Positions 18,773 through 26,534 of a stretch of DNA of 38,022 bases are shown here, in pieces (position 1 is the first letter of the stretch; every line of letters starts with the position of its first letter). The translations under genes were made by a program, and so were the position numbers. The notes beneath the pieces were generated by a model. The model had not been told where the DNA came from. It searched no databases and saw only the letters and a list, made by a program, of their open reading frames with translations. Source of the DNA: an uncultured Caulobacteraceae bacterium (GTDB lineage Bacteria; Pseudomonadota; Alphaproteobacteria; Caulobacterales; Caulobacteraceae). The DNA lies in contig CAIQJF010000032.1 in NCBI GenBank assembly GCA_903872075.1, positions 1 to 38,022 on the forward strand. Reading direction: 5' to 3'.

Positions 18773-20185
18773 ATGGCCGCCGATGATCGTTTCGATCCGC
18801 AGGAAGACCCGCGCGCCCTCGCCCCCGGCGAGGCGCGCTGCCCGGGCCCCAGCACCAAGGACCTGATTCTGGGCGATGGCTGGCCGACGCCGCCTGCGCT
18901 CACGGCCGAATCCTACACCTTCCTGGGCGACCAGGATCTGCCCTTCGAGCGCTACACGTCTCCGGCCTTCTTCGACCTGGAGATGAAGCGGATGTGGCCC
19001 AAGGCCTGGCAGTGGGCCTGCCGCGAGGAACACATCCCCGACGTGGGCGACCACATCACCTATGACGTCGGGCCCTATTCGGTGCTGATCGTCCGCAGCG
19101 CGCCGGACGAGATCAAGGCCTATCCCAACGCCTGCCTGCACCGCGGCACCCAGCTCAAGCCGTCGGACACACGCGGCTTCGCGCCGCGCCTTCGCTGTCC
19201 CTTCCACGGCTGGATGTGGAGCCTGGATGGACAGCTTGAGGAACTTCCCTGCCGGTGGGACTTCCCGCATGTGAAGGACGAGGACTTCAAGCTGCCGGAA
19301 GTGCGCCTGGAACGCTGGGGCGGCTTCATCTTCATCAATCTCGACAAGGACGCCCCGCCGTTGGCCGAACAGCTCGGCGTGCTGCCCGACCACTTCAAGG
19401 ACGGCTGGGACCTGTCGAAGCGCCACGTGGTGCTGCACCTCCAGAAGGAACTGAACACCAATTGGAAGGCGGCCCAGGAGGCCTTCCTTGAGGCCTATCA
19501 CGTGGTCGCCACCCACGCGCAGGGCCTGCCCACGGCCGGCGACGCCAACGCCCAGTACGACCTGTTCGGCGATCACGTTTCCCGCTTCGTCCACACCATC
19601 GGCCATCCCAGCCCGCACTATCGCTTCGCCCAGACCCAGCAGGAGATTCTGGAGAAGATGGGCAGCGCGCCGGGCGAGGTGGTGCCCGAAGGCCGGCTGG
19701 CGCGGTCGGTGGCGGCCGCGGCCCTGCGCAAACGCATCGGGGCGGAGACCGGGGTGGATCTGGCGACCTACTCCGACAGCGAGATGCTGGATTCCATCGA
19801 GTACCACCTGTTCCCCAACATGTGCCTGTTCCCCGGCGTCAATCTGCCGATGATCTACCGCTTCCGGCCCATCGGCATGGATCAGGGCCGGGCTCTGTTC
19901 GACCTGGTCTTCCTGCAGCTGAATACGCCCGGCGAGCCGGTGCCCCGCGCCCCCGACCCGATCCGCATTCGCGAGGATCAGTCCTATGCCGATGCGCCGG
20001 GGATGAACCCGGGTCTCGGCTTCGTCTACGATCAGGACACCGACAACCTGGCCATGCAGTACAAGGGCTTTCTCGCGTCGACCAAGCGCGGCGAGACCCT
20101 GGGCAATTATCAGGAAGCCCGCATCCGGCATTTCCACAAGGCGCTGGACGCCTTCCTCGCGAAGGTTCCCGGGGGCGCTGCTTGA
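18773..20185 (+). CDS. Rieske non-heme iron oxygenase, alpha subunit (R4)
   Basis: 470 residues. Rieske ligands C121-x-H123 and C142-xx-H145; iron helix EAFLEAYHVVATH (H243, H248) with bridging Glu E240. It shares length and order of motifs with R1 and R5, including the pattern CREE-IP-D-GD near residue 83 and the C-terminal RIRHFHKALDAFLA, so the three are paralogues. AGGGAAA lies before ATG 18773. The stop overlaps the next start (TTGA), tying its translation to the NTF2-like protein downstream, which may be a partner subunit. Confidence 0.93.
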   Translation: MAADDRFDPQEDPRALAPGEARCPGPSTKDLILGDGWPTPPALTAESYTFLGDQDLPFERYTSPAFFDLEMKRMWPKAWQWACREEHIPDVGDHITYDVGPYSVLIVRSAPDEIKAYPNACLHRGTQLKPSDTRGFAPRLRCPFHGWMWSLDGQLEELPCRWDFPHVKDEDFKLPEVRLERWGGFIFINLDKDAPPLAEQLGVLPDHFKDGWDLSKRHVVLHLQKELNTNWKAAQEAFLEAYHVVATHAQGLPTAGDANAQYDLFGDHVSRFVHTIGHPSPHYRFAQTQQEILEKMGSAPGEVVPEGRLARSVAAAALRKRIGAETGVDLATYSDSEMLDSIEYHLFPNMCLFPGVNLPMIYRFRPIGMDQGRALFDLVFLQLNTPGEPVPRAPDPIRIREDQSYADAPGMNPGLGFVYDQDTDNLAMQYKGFLASTKRGETLGNYQEARIRHFHKALDAFLAKVPGGAA

Positions 20186-20709
20186 GCCCGGACCGGGAGC
20201 GAAAGCTCGACGACCTGCTGTCCAAACAGGAGATCTACGAGCTTTTGTGTGACTACATGCGCGGCCAGGACCGGCTCGATCCGGTCCTGCACCGGTCCGT
20301 GTTCTGGGACGACGCCCGCACCGACTATGGCATCTACAAGGGCGACGCCGACGGCTTCGTGGCCTTTGCCCAGGGCGCTTTGACACCCCACAAGTCCAAC
20401 CAGCATCTGATCGGCCAGGTCCGTATCGATCTGGAGGGCGATGTGGGCTTCGGCGAGGTCTATTTTATCGCCTTCCACCGCATCGAACAGGACGGCGAGG
20501 ATCGCGATCTGTTCGTGGCCGGCCGCTACGTCGACCGCTACGAGCGCCGGGACGGAGTGTGGAAGATCGCCTTCCGCTCCGAACTGGTCGACTGGTCGCG
20601 CAACGATCCGGCCTCCGATTCCTTCCTGAAGGCGTCGCCCGAGAGCCTTCTGGGCGCCCGCGGCGGCGCCGACCTGTCCAGCCAGCGTGAACTCTTGAGG
20701 ACCCTATGA
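20182..20709 (+). CDS. NTF2 / SnoaL-like protein, coupled to R4
   Basis: 175 residues from a TTG start at 20182 whose last two bases are part of the R4 stop. The NTF2-fold pattern is clear: LSKQEIYELLCDYMRGQDRLD, VFWDDARTDYGIYKG, and the strand block FVAGRYVDRYERRDGVWKIAFR. SnoaL_4-type proteins of this sort accompany Rieske alpha genes. The beta subunits of ring-hydroxylating dioxygenases have the same fold, so it may substitute for a beta subunit. An isomerase or dehydratase is the alternative. The stop overlaps the next start (ATGA). Confidence 0.83.
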   Translation: MSPDRERKLDDLLSKQEIYELLCDYMRGQDRLDPVLHRSVFWDDARTDYGIYKGDADGFVAFAQGALTPHKSNQHLIGQVRIDLEGDVGFGEVYFIAFHRIEQDGEDRDLFVAGRYVDRYERRDGVWKIAFRSELVDWSRNDPASDSFLKASPESLLGARGGADLSSQRELLRTL

Positions 20710-21212
20710 GCGCCTATGACACCTCCGGCGCCGTCGCCGACCGCCTGGCCATCGCCGATGTCCTGACCCTCTATTCGCGCGGCATCGATCGCTGCGATCT
20801 GGAGACCCTGACCCGCACCTTCTGGCCGGACGCCACCGCCCAGTATGGCGTGGAGGCCCAGAATGCGCATGCTTGGGCCGCCGCCACGGTCGGGGCGCTG
20901 AAGGCGATGAACCGCACCTTCCACTCGCTCTCAAACATGCTGATCGATCTGAAGGGCGACCACGCCGAGGCCGAGACCTACTGCACCGCCTATCACGAGG
21001 TCGCGGGCCCTGACGGCCTGATCGAAATGGTTGTCGGTGGCCGTTACCTCGACCGCCTGGAAAAGCGTGGCGGGGAATGGAAGATCGCCCGCCGGCTCTA
21101 TGTCATGGACTGGAACCGCAACGTCCCCTCCACCTGCCAGTGGGACGAGGGCCTCTATGCCACCCTCACCAATCGCGGCGCCCGCAAGCCCGACGACCCG
21201 CTCTACCGCTAG
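20706..21212 (+). CDS. NTF2 / SnoaL-like protein, second copy
   Basis: 168 residues, same fold and order of motifs as its upstream neighbour: DRLAIADVLTLYSRGIDRCD, TFWPDATAQYG, VGGRYLDRLEKRGGEWKIARR, and a shared tail pattern MDWNRN / VDWSRN before a short C-terminal extension. The two are therefore tandem paralogues, translated from overlapping ATGA. Tandem NTF2-like genes could make a heteromeric unit, or each could serve a different alpha subunit (R4 upstream, R5 downstream). No catalytic residue can be assigned with confidence. Confidence 0.84.
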   Translation: MSAYDTSGAVADRLAIADVLTLYSRGIDRCDLETLTRTFWPDATAQYGVEAQNAHAWAAATVGALKAMNRTFHSLSNMLIDLKGDHAEAETYCTAYHEVAGPDGLIEMVVGGRYLDRLEKRGGEWKIARRLYVMDWNRNVPSTCQWDEGLYATLTNRGARKPDDPLYR

Positions 21213-21232
21213 GCGCAAAGAAACAATCAGGC

Positions 21233-21261
21233 TTGTCGGTTTTTGGGGCGGGTGCTAGCGT
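21233..21261 (+). promoter_or_regulatory. Candidate promoter for R5
   Basis: CTTGTCGG with -35 hexamer TTGTCG (21233-21238) and GCTAGC (21254-21259) are spaced 15 bp apart, roughly like the Caulobacter housekeeping pattern TTGACG and GCTANAWC. The R5 ATG follows 29 bp later, preceded by GGGGAGG. This suggests R5 can be transcribed separately from R3-R4. Confidence 0.35.
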
Positions 21262-21287
21262 GCCGGCCTCAAAGGGGAGGATATTTC

Positions 21288-22685
21288 ATGGCGCACGACG
21301 GCGATTCCGTCGCGACCGGCGGCTTGGCGCGATGCCCGGGCGTGGGCTGGCAGGAGCTGATCGCGGAGGACACCCTTCCCGCGCCCGAATTCCTGATCGA
21401 GGACTCCTACGAATATATGGGCTCCGCCCCCCTGGCGACCGAGCGCTACACCGGCGCCGACTTCTTCCAGCGCGAGCTGAAGGCCATGTGGCCCAACGTC
21501 TGGCAGTTCGCCGCCCGCGAGGAAGAGCTCCCTGATCCCGGCGACGTGGTGGTCTATGAGAACGCCGGCCGCTCCTACCTGGTCACCCGCCAGCCCGACG
21601 GCTCGGTGAAGGCTCTGCACAACGTCTGCCTGCACCGCGGCCGCAAGCTGCGCCTGGAGTCGGGCTTCTCCCGCGACTTCAAATGCCCCTACCACGGCTT
21701 CACCTGGAACACCGACGGCTCGCTCAAGGAGATCCCCTGCCGCTGGGACTTCGGCCATCTGAACGAAGACAACATGCAGCTGCCGGAGGCCCAGGTCGGC
21801 CGCTGGGGCGGCTATATCTTCCTCAAGGAGGCCGAGGGCGGCCAGACGCTCGAGGAGTATCTCGCCCCCCTGCCGGCGCACTTCGAGCGCTGGAAGCACG
21901 AGGACTGCACCACCGCCGTCTGGGTGGGCAAGGTGATCGCGGCCAACTGGAAGGCCACGGCCGAAGCGTTCATGGAAGCCTGGCACTCGGTGGTCACCCA
22001 CCCTCAGATTCTGCCGTTCACCGGCGACGCCAATACCCGCTACAACGTCTACGGCGACCATGTGAACGTCGCCCTGACGCCTTTCGCCATTCCATCGCCG
22101 CACATCGCCAACGACGTGAAGAGCGAGCAGTGGATCGTCGACGAATTTCTCAAATACAACGGCCGGGCCGGCGGCGAGGATCTTGAGGTGGCCGTGCCGG
22201 AGGGGCTCTCGGCCCGTCAGGCCATGGCCGCGGTCAACCGCGATCGCTATACCCAGATGTTCGGCTACGACCACAGCCACGCCACCGACGCCGAACTGCT
22301 GGACGCCTTCACCTACAATGTGTTCCCCAACTTCGCCCCCTGGGGCGGGTTCATGCCCAATATCGTCTATCGCTGGCGGCCCTGGCCCGATCAGGATCAC
22401 ACCCTGATGGAGGTCCGCATCCTCATGCGCGTGCCGCCGGGCTCGCCCAAGCCGCCCGCCCCGAAGATGAACCTGCTCACCCCCGAGCAGCCCTGGGTGG
22501 ACGCCGTTGAACTTGGCCAGGCCCTGGGCAGCGTCTTCGACCAGGACATGGGCAACCTGCCCTATGTTCAGGACGGCCTGAAAGCCTCCAAGAACGGCCA
22601 GGTCCAGCTGGGCGACTATCAGGAAATCCGGATTCGCCACTTCCACCGCACGCTCGACAAGTACCTCGCGCGCTTCGGCGGCTAG
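21288..22685 (+). CDS. Rieske non-heme iron oxygenase, alpha subunit (R5)
   Basis: 465 residues from ATG 21288, which has a strong GGGGAGG seven bases upstream. Rieske ligands C114-x-H116 and C133-xx-H136; iron helix EAFMEAWHSVVTHPQILPF (H233, H238) with bridging Glu E230. DQDMGNLPYVQDGLKAS near residue 425 probably holds the third iron ligand and is nearly the same as in R1, its closest paralogue here. The two genes are 10.8 kb apart, so R1 and R5 may act on related substrates. The lipoyl-hydrolase gene follows after 57 bp. Confidence 0.93.
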   Translation: MAHDGDSVATGGLARCPGVGWQELIAEDTLPAPEFLIEDSYEYMGSAPLATERYTGADFFQRELKAMWPNVWQFAAREEELPDPGDVVVYENAGRSYLVTRQPDGSVKALHNVCLHRGRKLRLESGFSRDFKCPYHGFTWNTDGSLKEIPCRWDFGHLNEDNMQLPEAQVGRWGGYIFLKEAEGGQTLEEYLAPLPAHFERWKHEDCTTAVWVGKVIAANWKATAEAFMEAWHSVVTHPQILPFTGDANTRYNVYGDHVNVALTPFAIPSPHIANDVKSEQWIVDEFLKYNGRAGGEDLEVAVPEGLSARQAMAAVNRDRYTQMFGYDHSHATDAELLDAFTYNVFPNFAPWGGFMPNIVYRWRPWPDQDHTLMEVRILMRVPPGSPKPPAPKMNLLTPEQPWVDAVELGQALGSVFDQDMGNLPYVQDGLKASKNGQVQLGDYQEIRIRHFHRTLDKYLARFGG

Positions 22686-22742
22686 GGCCCTCTGGACCGC
22701 TAAACCCATCCCGACCTTTCGATTTGCCTTGAGAGAATCCGT

Positions 22743-23861
22743 ATGTCCGTGACCGCTGTGAAAATGCCCAAGTGGGGCCTCGCCATGCAGGAAGGCGCCA
22801 TCCTCGAATGGTGGAAGGAGGAGGGCGCCACCGTCACCGAGGGCGAGGATCTGGTGGACATCGAGACCTCCAAGATCACCAACGTCTGCGAGAGCCCGGT
22901 CGCCGGCGTGCTGCGCAAGATCATCGCCGGCCCGGGCGAGACCCTGCCCGTCGGCGCCCTCATCGCGGTGGTGGCCGACGAGGACGCCTCCGAAGCCCAG
23001 GTCGAGGCCTTCATCGCCGACTTCCAGGCCAACTATGTGCCGCCGGATGTGGACGCCGAGAGCGTCGAGGTGCTCAAGCTCTCCACCGTCGACGCCGCCG
23101 GCCGCTCCATCCGCGTCGGCCGCGCCGGCCTCGAAGAGGGCGTGCCGGTGGTGTTCATCCACGGCTATTCCGGCGACCTCAACAACTGGCTGTTCAACAT
23201 CGAGCCCGTGGCCGCCGTGGCGCCGGTCATCGCCTTTGACCTGCCCGGCCATGGCGGTTCCACCAAGGATGTGGGCGATGGCTCGCTGAAGACCCTGGCC
23301 GACACCGTCGCCGCCGCCCTCGACGCTCTGGGCGTCGCCGAGGCCCACCTGGTCGGACATTCCCTCGGCGCCGCCGTGGCCGCGCGCGTGGCCATCGACC
23401 ACACCGGCATCGCCCGCAGCGTCACCCTGATCGCCCCTGCCGGCCTTTCCGATCTCGGCGTGTCCGAAGAGTTCCTCACCGGGGTGATCGACGCCCAGCG
23501 CGCCAAGGACCTCAAGCCCGTCATGGAGATGCTGCTGGCGGATCCGGCCGCGGTCACCAAGGACATGGTCGAGGATGTGCTGAAGTTCAAACGCACCGAC
23601 GGCGTGGAAGAGGCCCTCTCGGCCCTGCGGGACCGTATGGTCGAGGGCCAGGACGCCGCCGCCCTGCGCGCAGACCTCAACGCCATCCCGTCCGCCCTGG
23701 TCATCGCCTCCAAGGCCGACCAGATCGTCGGCGTGGTCGACGAGAGCCTGCTGCCCCCCGGCTTCACCGTCGCCTGGATCGACGGCGCCGGCCACATGCC
23801 GCACCTGGAGAAGTCGGCGGAGGTCAACGCCCTGCTGGTCAAGACCATCACGGCGGCCTGA
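22743..23861 (+). CDS. Lipoyl domain fused to alpha/beta hydrolase (AcoC-like)
   Basis: 372 residues. Residues 1-80 are a biotinyl/lipoyl domain with the lipoylated lysine in DIETSKITN (K44). Residues 100-372 are an alpha/beta hydrolase with nucleophile elbow GHSLGA (S207), oxyanion region FIHGYSGD (about 138), acid D326 and H351 in GAGHMPHL. The architecture is that described for the acetoin dehydrogenase E2 component AcoC, where the hydrolase fold acts as acyltransferase. It lacks the peripheral-subunit-binding and CoA-type E2 catalytic domains of pyruvate dehydrogenase. No E1 or E3 gene is in the window, so a thioester or C-C hydrolase role in the catabolic route is equally possible. Confidence 0.88.
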   Translation: MSVTAVKMPKWGLAMQEGAILEWWKEEGATVTEGEDLVDIETSKITNVCESPVAGVLRKIIAGPGETLPVGALIAVVADEDASEAQVEAFIADFQANYVPPDVDAESVEVLKLSTVDAAGRSIRVGRAGLEEGVPVVFIHGYSGDLNNWLFNIEPVAAVAPVIAFDLPGHGGSTKDVGDGSLKTLADTVAAALDALGVAEAHLVGHSLGAAVAARVAIDHTGIARSVTLIAPAGLSDLGVSEEFLTGVIDAQRAKDLKPVMEMLLADPAAVTKDMVEDVLKFKRTDGVEEALSALRDRMVEGQDAAALRADLNAIPSALVIASKADQIVGVVDESLLPPGFTVAWIDGAGHMPHLEKSAEVNALLVKTITAA

Positions 23862-23924
23862 CGCCCCCTCCGATTACCGTCTATTCACTGGCGGCGGGGT
23901 ATTGTGACGCGCTAGGAGCCCGTC

Positions 23925-24668
23925 ATGATCCCCGCCTTCGGCCTCTCCCTGCTGTTCTCCATCGCCCTGTGCGTGCACGCCGTGCGCACCGGGCAGCAGA
24001 TGTACTGGCTGATGATCATCCTGATGCTCCAGCCCCTGGGCGGCATCGTCTATCTGGTGGCCATCGTCCTGCCGGGCATGGCTGGCAGCAACACCGCCCG
24101 CCGGGTGGTCCACAGCGCCCGCGAAACCCTCGATCCCGGTCGCGAATACCGCGAGGCGCGGGCCGCCGCCGACGACACCCCCACCGTCCATAACCAGATG
24201 CGCCTGGCCAAGGCCGCCGCTGGGCTCGGCCGTCATGACGAGGCCGAGCGCCTCTATGCCGCCGCCGCCGTGGGCATCCACGCCGACGATCCGGTCCTCC
24301 TGCTCGGGCGGGCAGTGGCCCTGATCGAGATGACCCGCTTCGCCGAGGCCCTCACCCTGCTGGATCACCTGGGCGAGGACGCGAACAAGGGCCGCAGCCC
24401 TCAGGCCGCCCTGGCCCTCGGCCGCGCCTATGAGGGCCTCGGCCGCGCCGCCGAGGCCGACACCGCCTATCAGTGGGCGGCTGGCCGAATGCCGGGCCTG
24501 GAAGGTCTGGCCCGCTACACTGCCTTCCTCGCCCGGTCGGGGCGCCAGGGCGAGGCGCGCGAGGCGCTGACCGAGATCGACCGCCGCCTCCGCGGCGCCA
24601 ATTCCGCCTTCCTCGCCGAAGGCCGCCACTGGCGCGACCTCGCCGCCCGCGCCCTCGGTCAGGGCTGA
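23925..24668 (+). CDS. Membrane-anchored TPR-like protein
   Basis: 247 residues. Two hydrophobic helices (about 2-19 and 26-52, MYWLMIILMLQPLGGIVYLV) form an N-terminal anchor resembling a phospholipase-D-nuclease N-terminal (PLDc_N) segment. The rest is helical with tetratricopeptide spacing (LAKAAAGLGRHDEAERLYAAAA, LGRAYEGLGRAAEADTAYQWAA). This architecture usually gives a scaffold with no enzymatic role. TAGGAG lies before ATG 23925. It may simply be a passenger in the catabolic set. Confidence 0.78.
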   Translation: MIPAFGLSLLFSIALCVHAVRTGQQMYWLMIILMLQPLGGIVYLVAIVLPGMAGSNTARRVVHSARETLDPGREYREARAAADDTPTVHNQMRLAKAAAGLGRHDEAERLYAAAAVGIHADDPVLLLGRAVALIEMTRFAEALTLLDHLGEDANKGRSPQAALALGRAYEGLGRAAEADTAYQWAAGRMPGLEGLARYTAFLARSGRQGEAREALTEIDRRLRGANSAFLAEGRHWRDLAARALGQG

Positions 24669-24722
24669 CACCGCCGCCCGCGACCCCTAGGTTGTCCTGA
24701 ACAAAACCAGGGGAGGCGTCAC

Positions 24723-25481
24723 ATGCCCGGATTGCTCGAAAACAAGGTCGTTCTGATCACCGGCGCCGCCTCGGGGATCGGCCGGGCGAGCAGCCGGATC
24801 TGCGCCCGCGAGGGGGCCAAGGTGGTGGTCGCCGATCTCAATGTCGCCGGCGGCGAGGAGACCGTGGCCCTGATCACCGCCGCCGGCGGCGAGGCCGTGT
24901 TCATTCGCACCGATGTCTCCAGCGCCGCCCAGAACGACGCGGCCGTGGCTTTCGCCGTGGCGACCTACGGCCGCCTCGACGGCGCCTTCAACAACGCCGC
25001 CCTGCCGGAGGGCTACACCAGCCTGCTCGCCGCCACTCAGGACACCTTTGATTCAATCATGAAGGTCAATGTGGAAGGTGTCTGGCACGGCATGCGCGCC
25101 CAGATCCGCCAGATGAAGGCGCAGGGCGGCCCGGGATCGGTGGTCAACACCGCCTCGGCGGCAGGTCTGAAGGGCGCGGCCCTGATGGCCATCTACGCCG
25201 CCAGCAAGCACGCGGTGGTGGGCCTCACCCGCTCGGCCGGGGCGGAGTTCGCCCGCCACAACATCCGGGTCAACGCCGTCTGCCCCGGCGTCATCGAGAC
25301 TCCGATGATGGCCTCGGTGGCCGCCGACGAGCGGGCCCTCAAGGCCTTCAAGTCAGGCCAGCCCTCCAAGCGCTTTGGTCAGCCGGAGGAGGTCGGCGAG
25401 GCCGTCGCCTGGCTCCTCTCCGACGCGGCCTCGTTTGTCACCGGCTCCGCCATGTCGGTGGACGGCGGGCTGACGAGCTAG
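24723..25481 (+). CDS. Short-chain dehydrogenase/reductase, classical
   Basis: 252 residues. TGAASGIG (13-20), Asp in VADLN (NAD preferred), NNAA in place of NNAG (90-93), triad S145, Y158, K162 (YAASK), and a CPGVIETPMM block. Very similar in length and motifs to the many dehydrogenases in hydroxylated-ring or hydroxyacyl pathways. AGGGGAGG lies a few bases before the ATG. It ends the right-going set, and its TAG stop is also the first three bases of a palindromic repeat. Confidence 0.92.
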   Translation: MPGLLENKVVLITGAASGIGRASSRICAREGAKVVVADLNVAGGEETVALITAAGGEAVFIRTDVSSAAQNDAAVAFAVATYGRLDGAFNNAALPEGYTSLLAATQDTFDSIMKVNVEGVWHGMRAQIRQMKAQGGPGSVVNTASAAGLKGAALMAIYAASKHAVVGLTRSAGAEFARHNIRVNAVCPGVIETPMMASVAADERALKAFKSGQPSKRFGQPEEVGEAVAWLLSDAASFVTGSAMSVDGGLTS

Positions 25482-25530
25482 AGCCTGATCCGCTCGCACG
25501 GAACAGATGCGAGCGGTGAATCAGGCTCTA
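25479..25530. repeat. Dispersed-type palindromic element (TAGAGCCTGAT)
   Basis: Left arm TAGAGCCTGAT (25479-25489) and right arm ATCAGGCTCTA (25520-25530) are perfect 11-bp inverted copies. A second inner pair, GCTCGCA and TGCGAGC, extends the stem. The SDR stop codon forms the end of the left arm. The design resembles AGAGCATGATCC-type intergenic repeats known in Rhizobiales. It lies between convergent genes and could stop transcription in both directions, although no T-run follows. Confidence 0.7.
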
Positions 25531-25540
25531 AGTGATTGGT

Positions 25541-26500
25541 CTAGAAGCTTTCCCCCACCATGGCCTCGCTCTTCGCCCACAGCGCTTCGGCGCGGGCGGG
25601 ATCGAGGGCGTAGTCGCGCACCCCGCCGCTCGACGCCGGATCGTTGTTCAGCTCCGCCACATGGCAGTCCTCGCAATAGTGCGCGCCCACCGCCGCGGCG
25701 TCGGCGACGATCGCCGTCCACACGCTGGTCGCCGCCCCCTGGGGGATCGACTTGAAGGTGAACATCGACATGTCCGGCGGTCCGTCGCCGGCCGAGGGCG
25801 GCATCAGCTGTTTCATCACCTCGGGCGTCATGTGCCGGCCCAGTTCGGTCTGGATCACGCCGGGGTGCACCGCCGCGGCCCGAACGCCCCGGGCCTTGTG
25901 CCGGGCGTCGAAGCCCACGGCGAACAGCACATTGGCGGTCTTCGAGCGGCCATAGGCGCCGAACTCGGTGTAGGGAGTGGTCTCGAAGTTGGGATCGTCC
26001 AGATCCACGTCCGAGAACCGGTGGCCGGCCGAGGCCAGGTTCACCAGCCGCCCGCCGTCCTTGAGAAGGCCGGCGATGCGGTTGACCAGCACGAAATGGC
26101 CCAGGTGATTGGTGCCGAACTGGGTCTCGAAGCCGTCGGCCGTGGTCCCGCGCGGGCAGGCCATCACCCCGGCGTTGCAGATGATCACATCGAAGGTCTT
26201 GCCTGCCGCATTCAGGCCGTTGGCGCAGGCCCGCACGCTGGCCAGGGACGCCAGGTCCAGCTCGACGATCTCCAGTCCGCCGCCGTTCGCCGCCGCCGCC
26301 CGCACCGGGGCGGTGGCGCCCTGCGCCTTGGCCAGATCCCGCGCCGCGCCGACCACCTGCGCCCCATGCGCCGCCAGCACCCGGGCCGTCTCGACACCCA
26401 GGCCCGCCGACACCCCGGTCACCAGGATCCGCTTGCCGCTCAAATTCACGCCCGCCAGCACCTCGTCGGTGGTGCTCGTCGCCCCAAAGGGTCCGGTCAT
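25541..26500 (-). CDS. Short-chain dehydrogenase, retinol-dehydrogenase / oxidoreductase type
   Basis: 319 residues, longer than the other SDRs. TGVSAGLG (28-35), CNAG (108-111), triad S157, Y183, K187 (YGRSK). The long gap between Ser and Tyr, filled by FSDVDLDDPNFETTPYTEF, is typical of the retinol-dehydrogenase/WW-oxidoreductase group that handles bulky hydrophobic alcohols. ATG 26500 follows GGGAGAG. In-frame codons further upstream would overlap the end of the acyl-CoA dehydrogenase region and are not supported. Last gene of the left-going set with the two acyl-CoA dehydrogenases. Confidence 0.9.
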   Translation of the reverse strand: MTGPFGATSTTDEVLAGVNLSGKRILVTGVSAGLGVETARVLAAHGAQVVGAARDLAKAQGATAPVRAAAANGGGLEIVELDLASLASVRACANGLNAAGKTFDVIICNAGVMACPRGTTADGFETQFGTNHLGHFVLVNRIAGLLKDGGRLVNLASAGHRFSDVDLDDPNFETTPYTEFGAYGRSKTANVLFAVGFDARHKARGVRAAAVHPGVIQTELGRHMTPEVMKQLMPPSAGDGPPDMSMFTFKSIPQGAATSVWTAIVADAAAVGAHYCEDCHVAELNNDPASSGGVRDYALDPARAEALWAKSEAMVGESF

Positions 26501-26534
26501 TCTGCTCTCCCTGAAGTTCGTCTGGTTAGGATGT

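Noticed and set aside
21255..23804. An 849-codon minus-strand frame across R5 and the lipoyl-hydrolase gene
   Set aside because: Antisense mirror of two well-supported proteins, with no domain content of its own.
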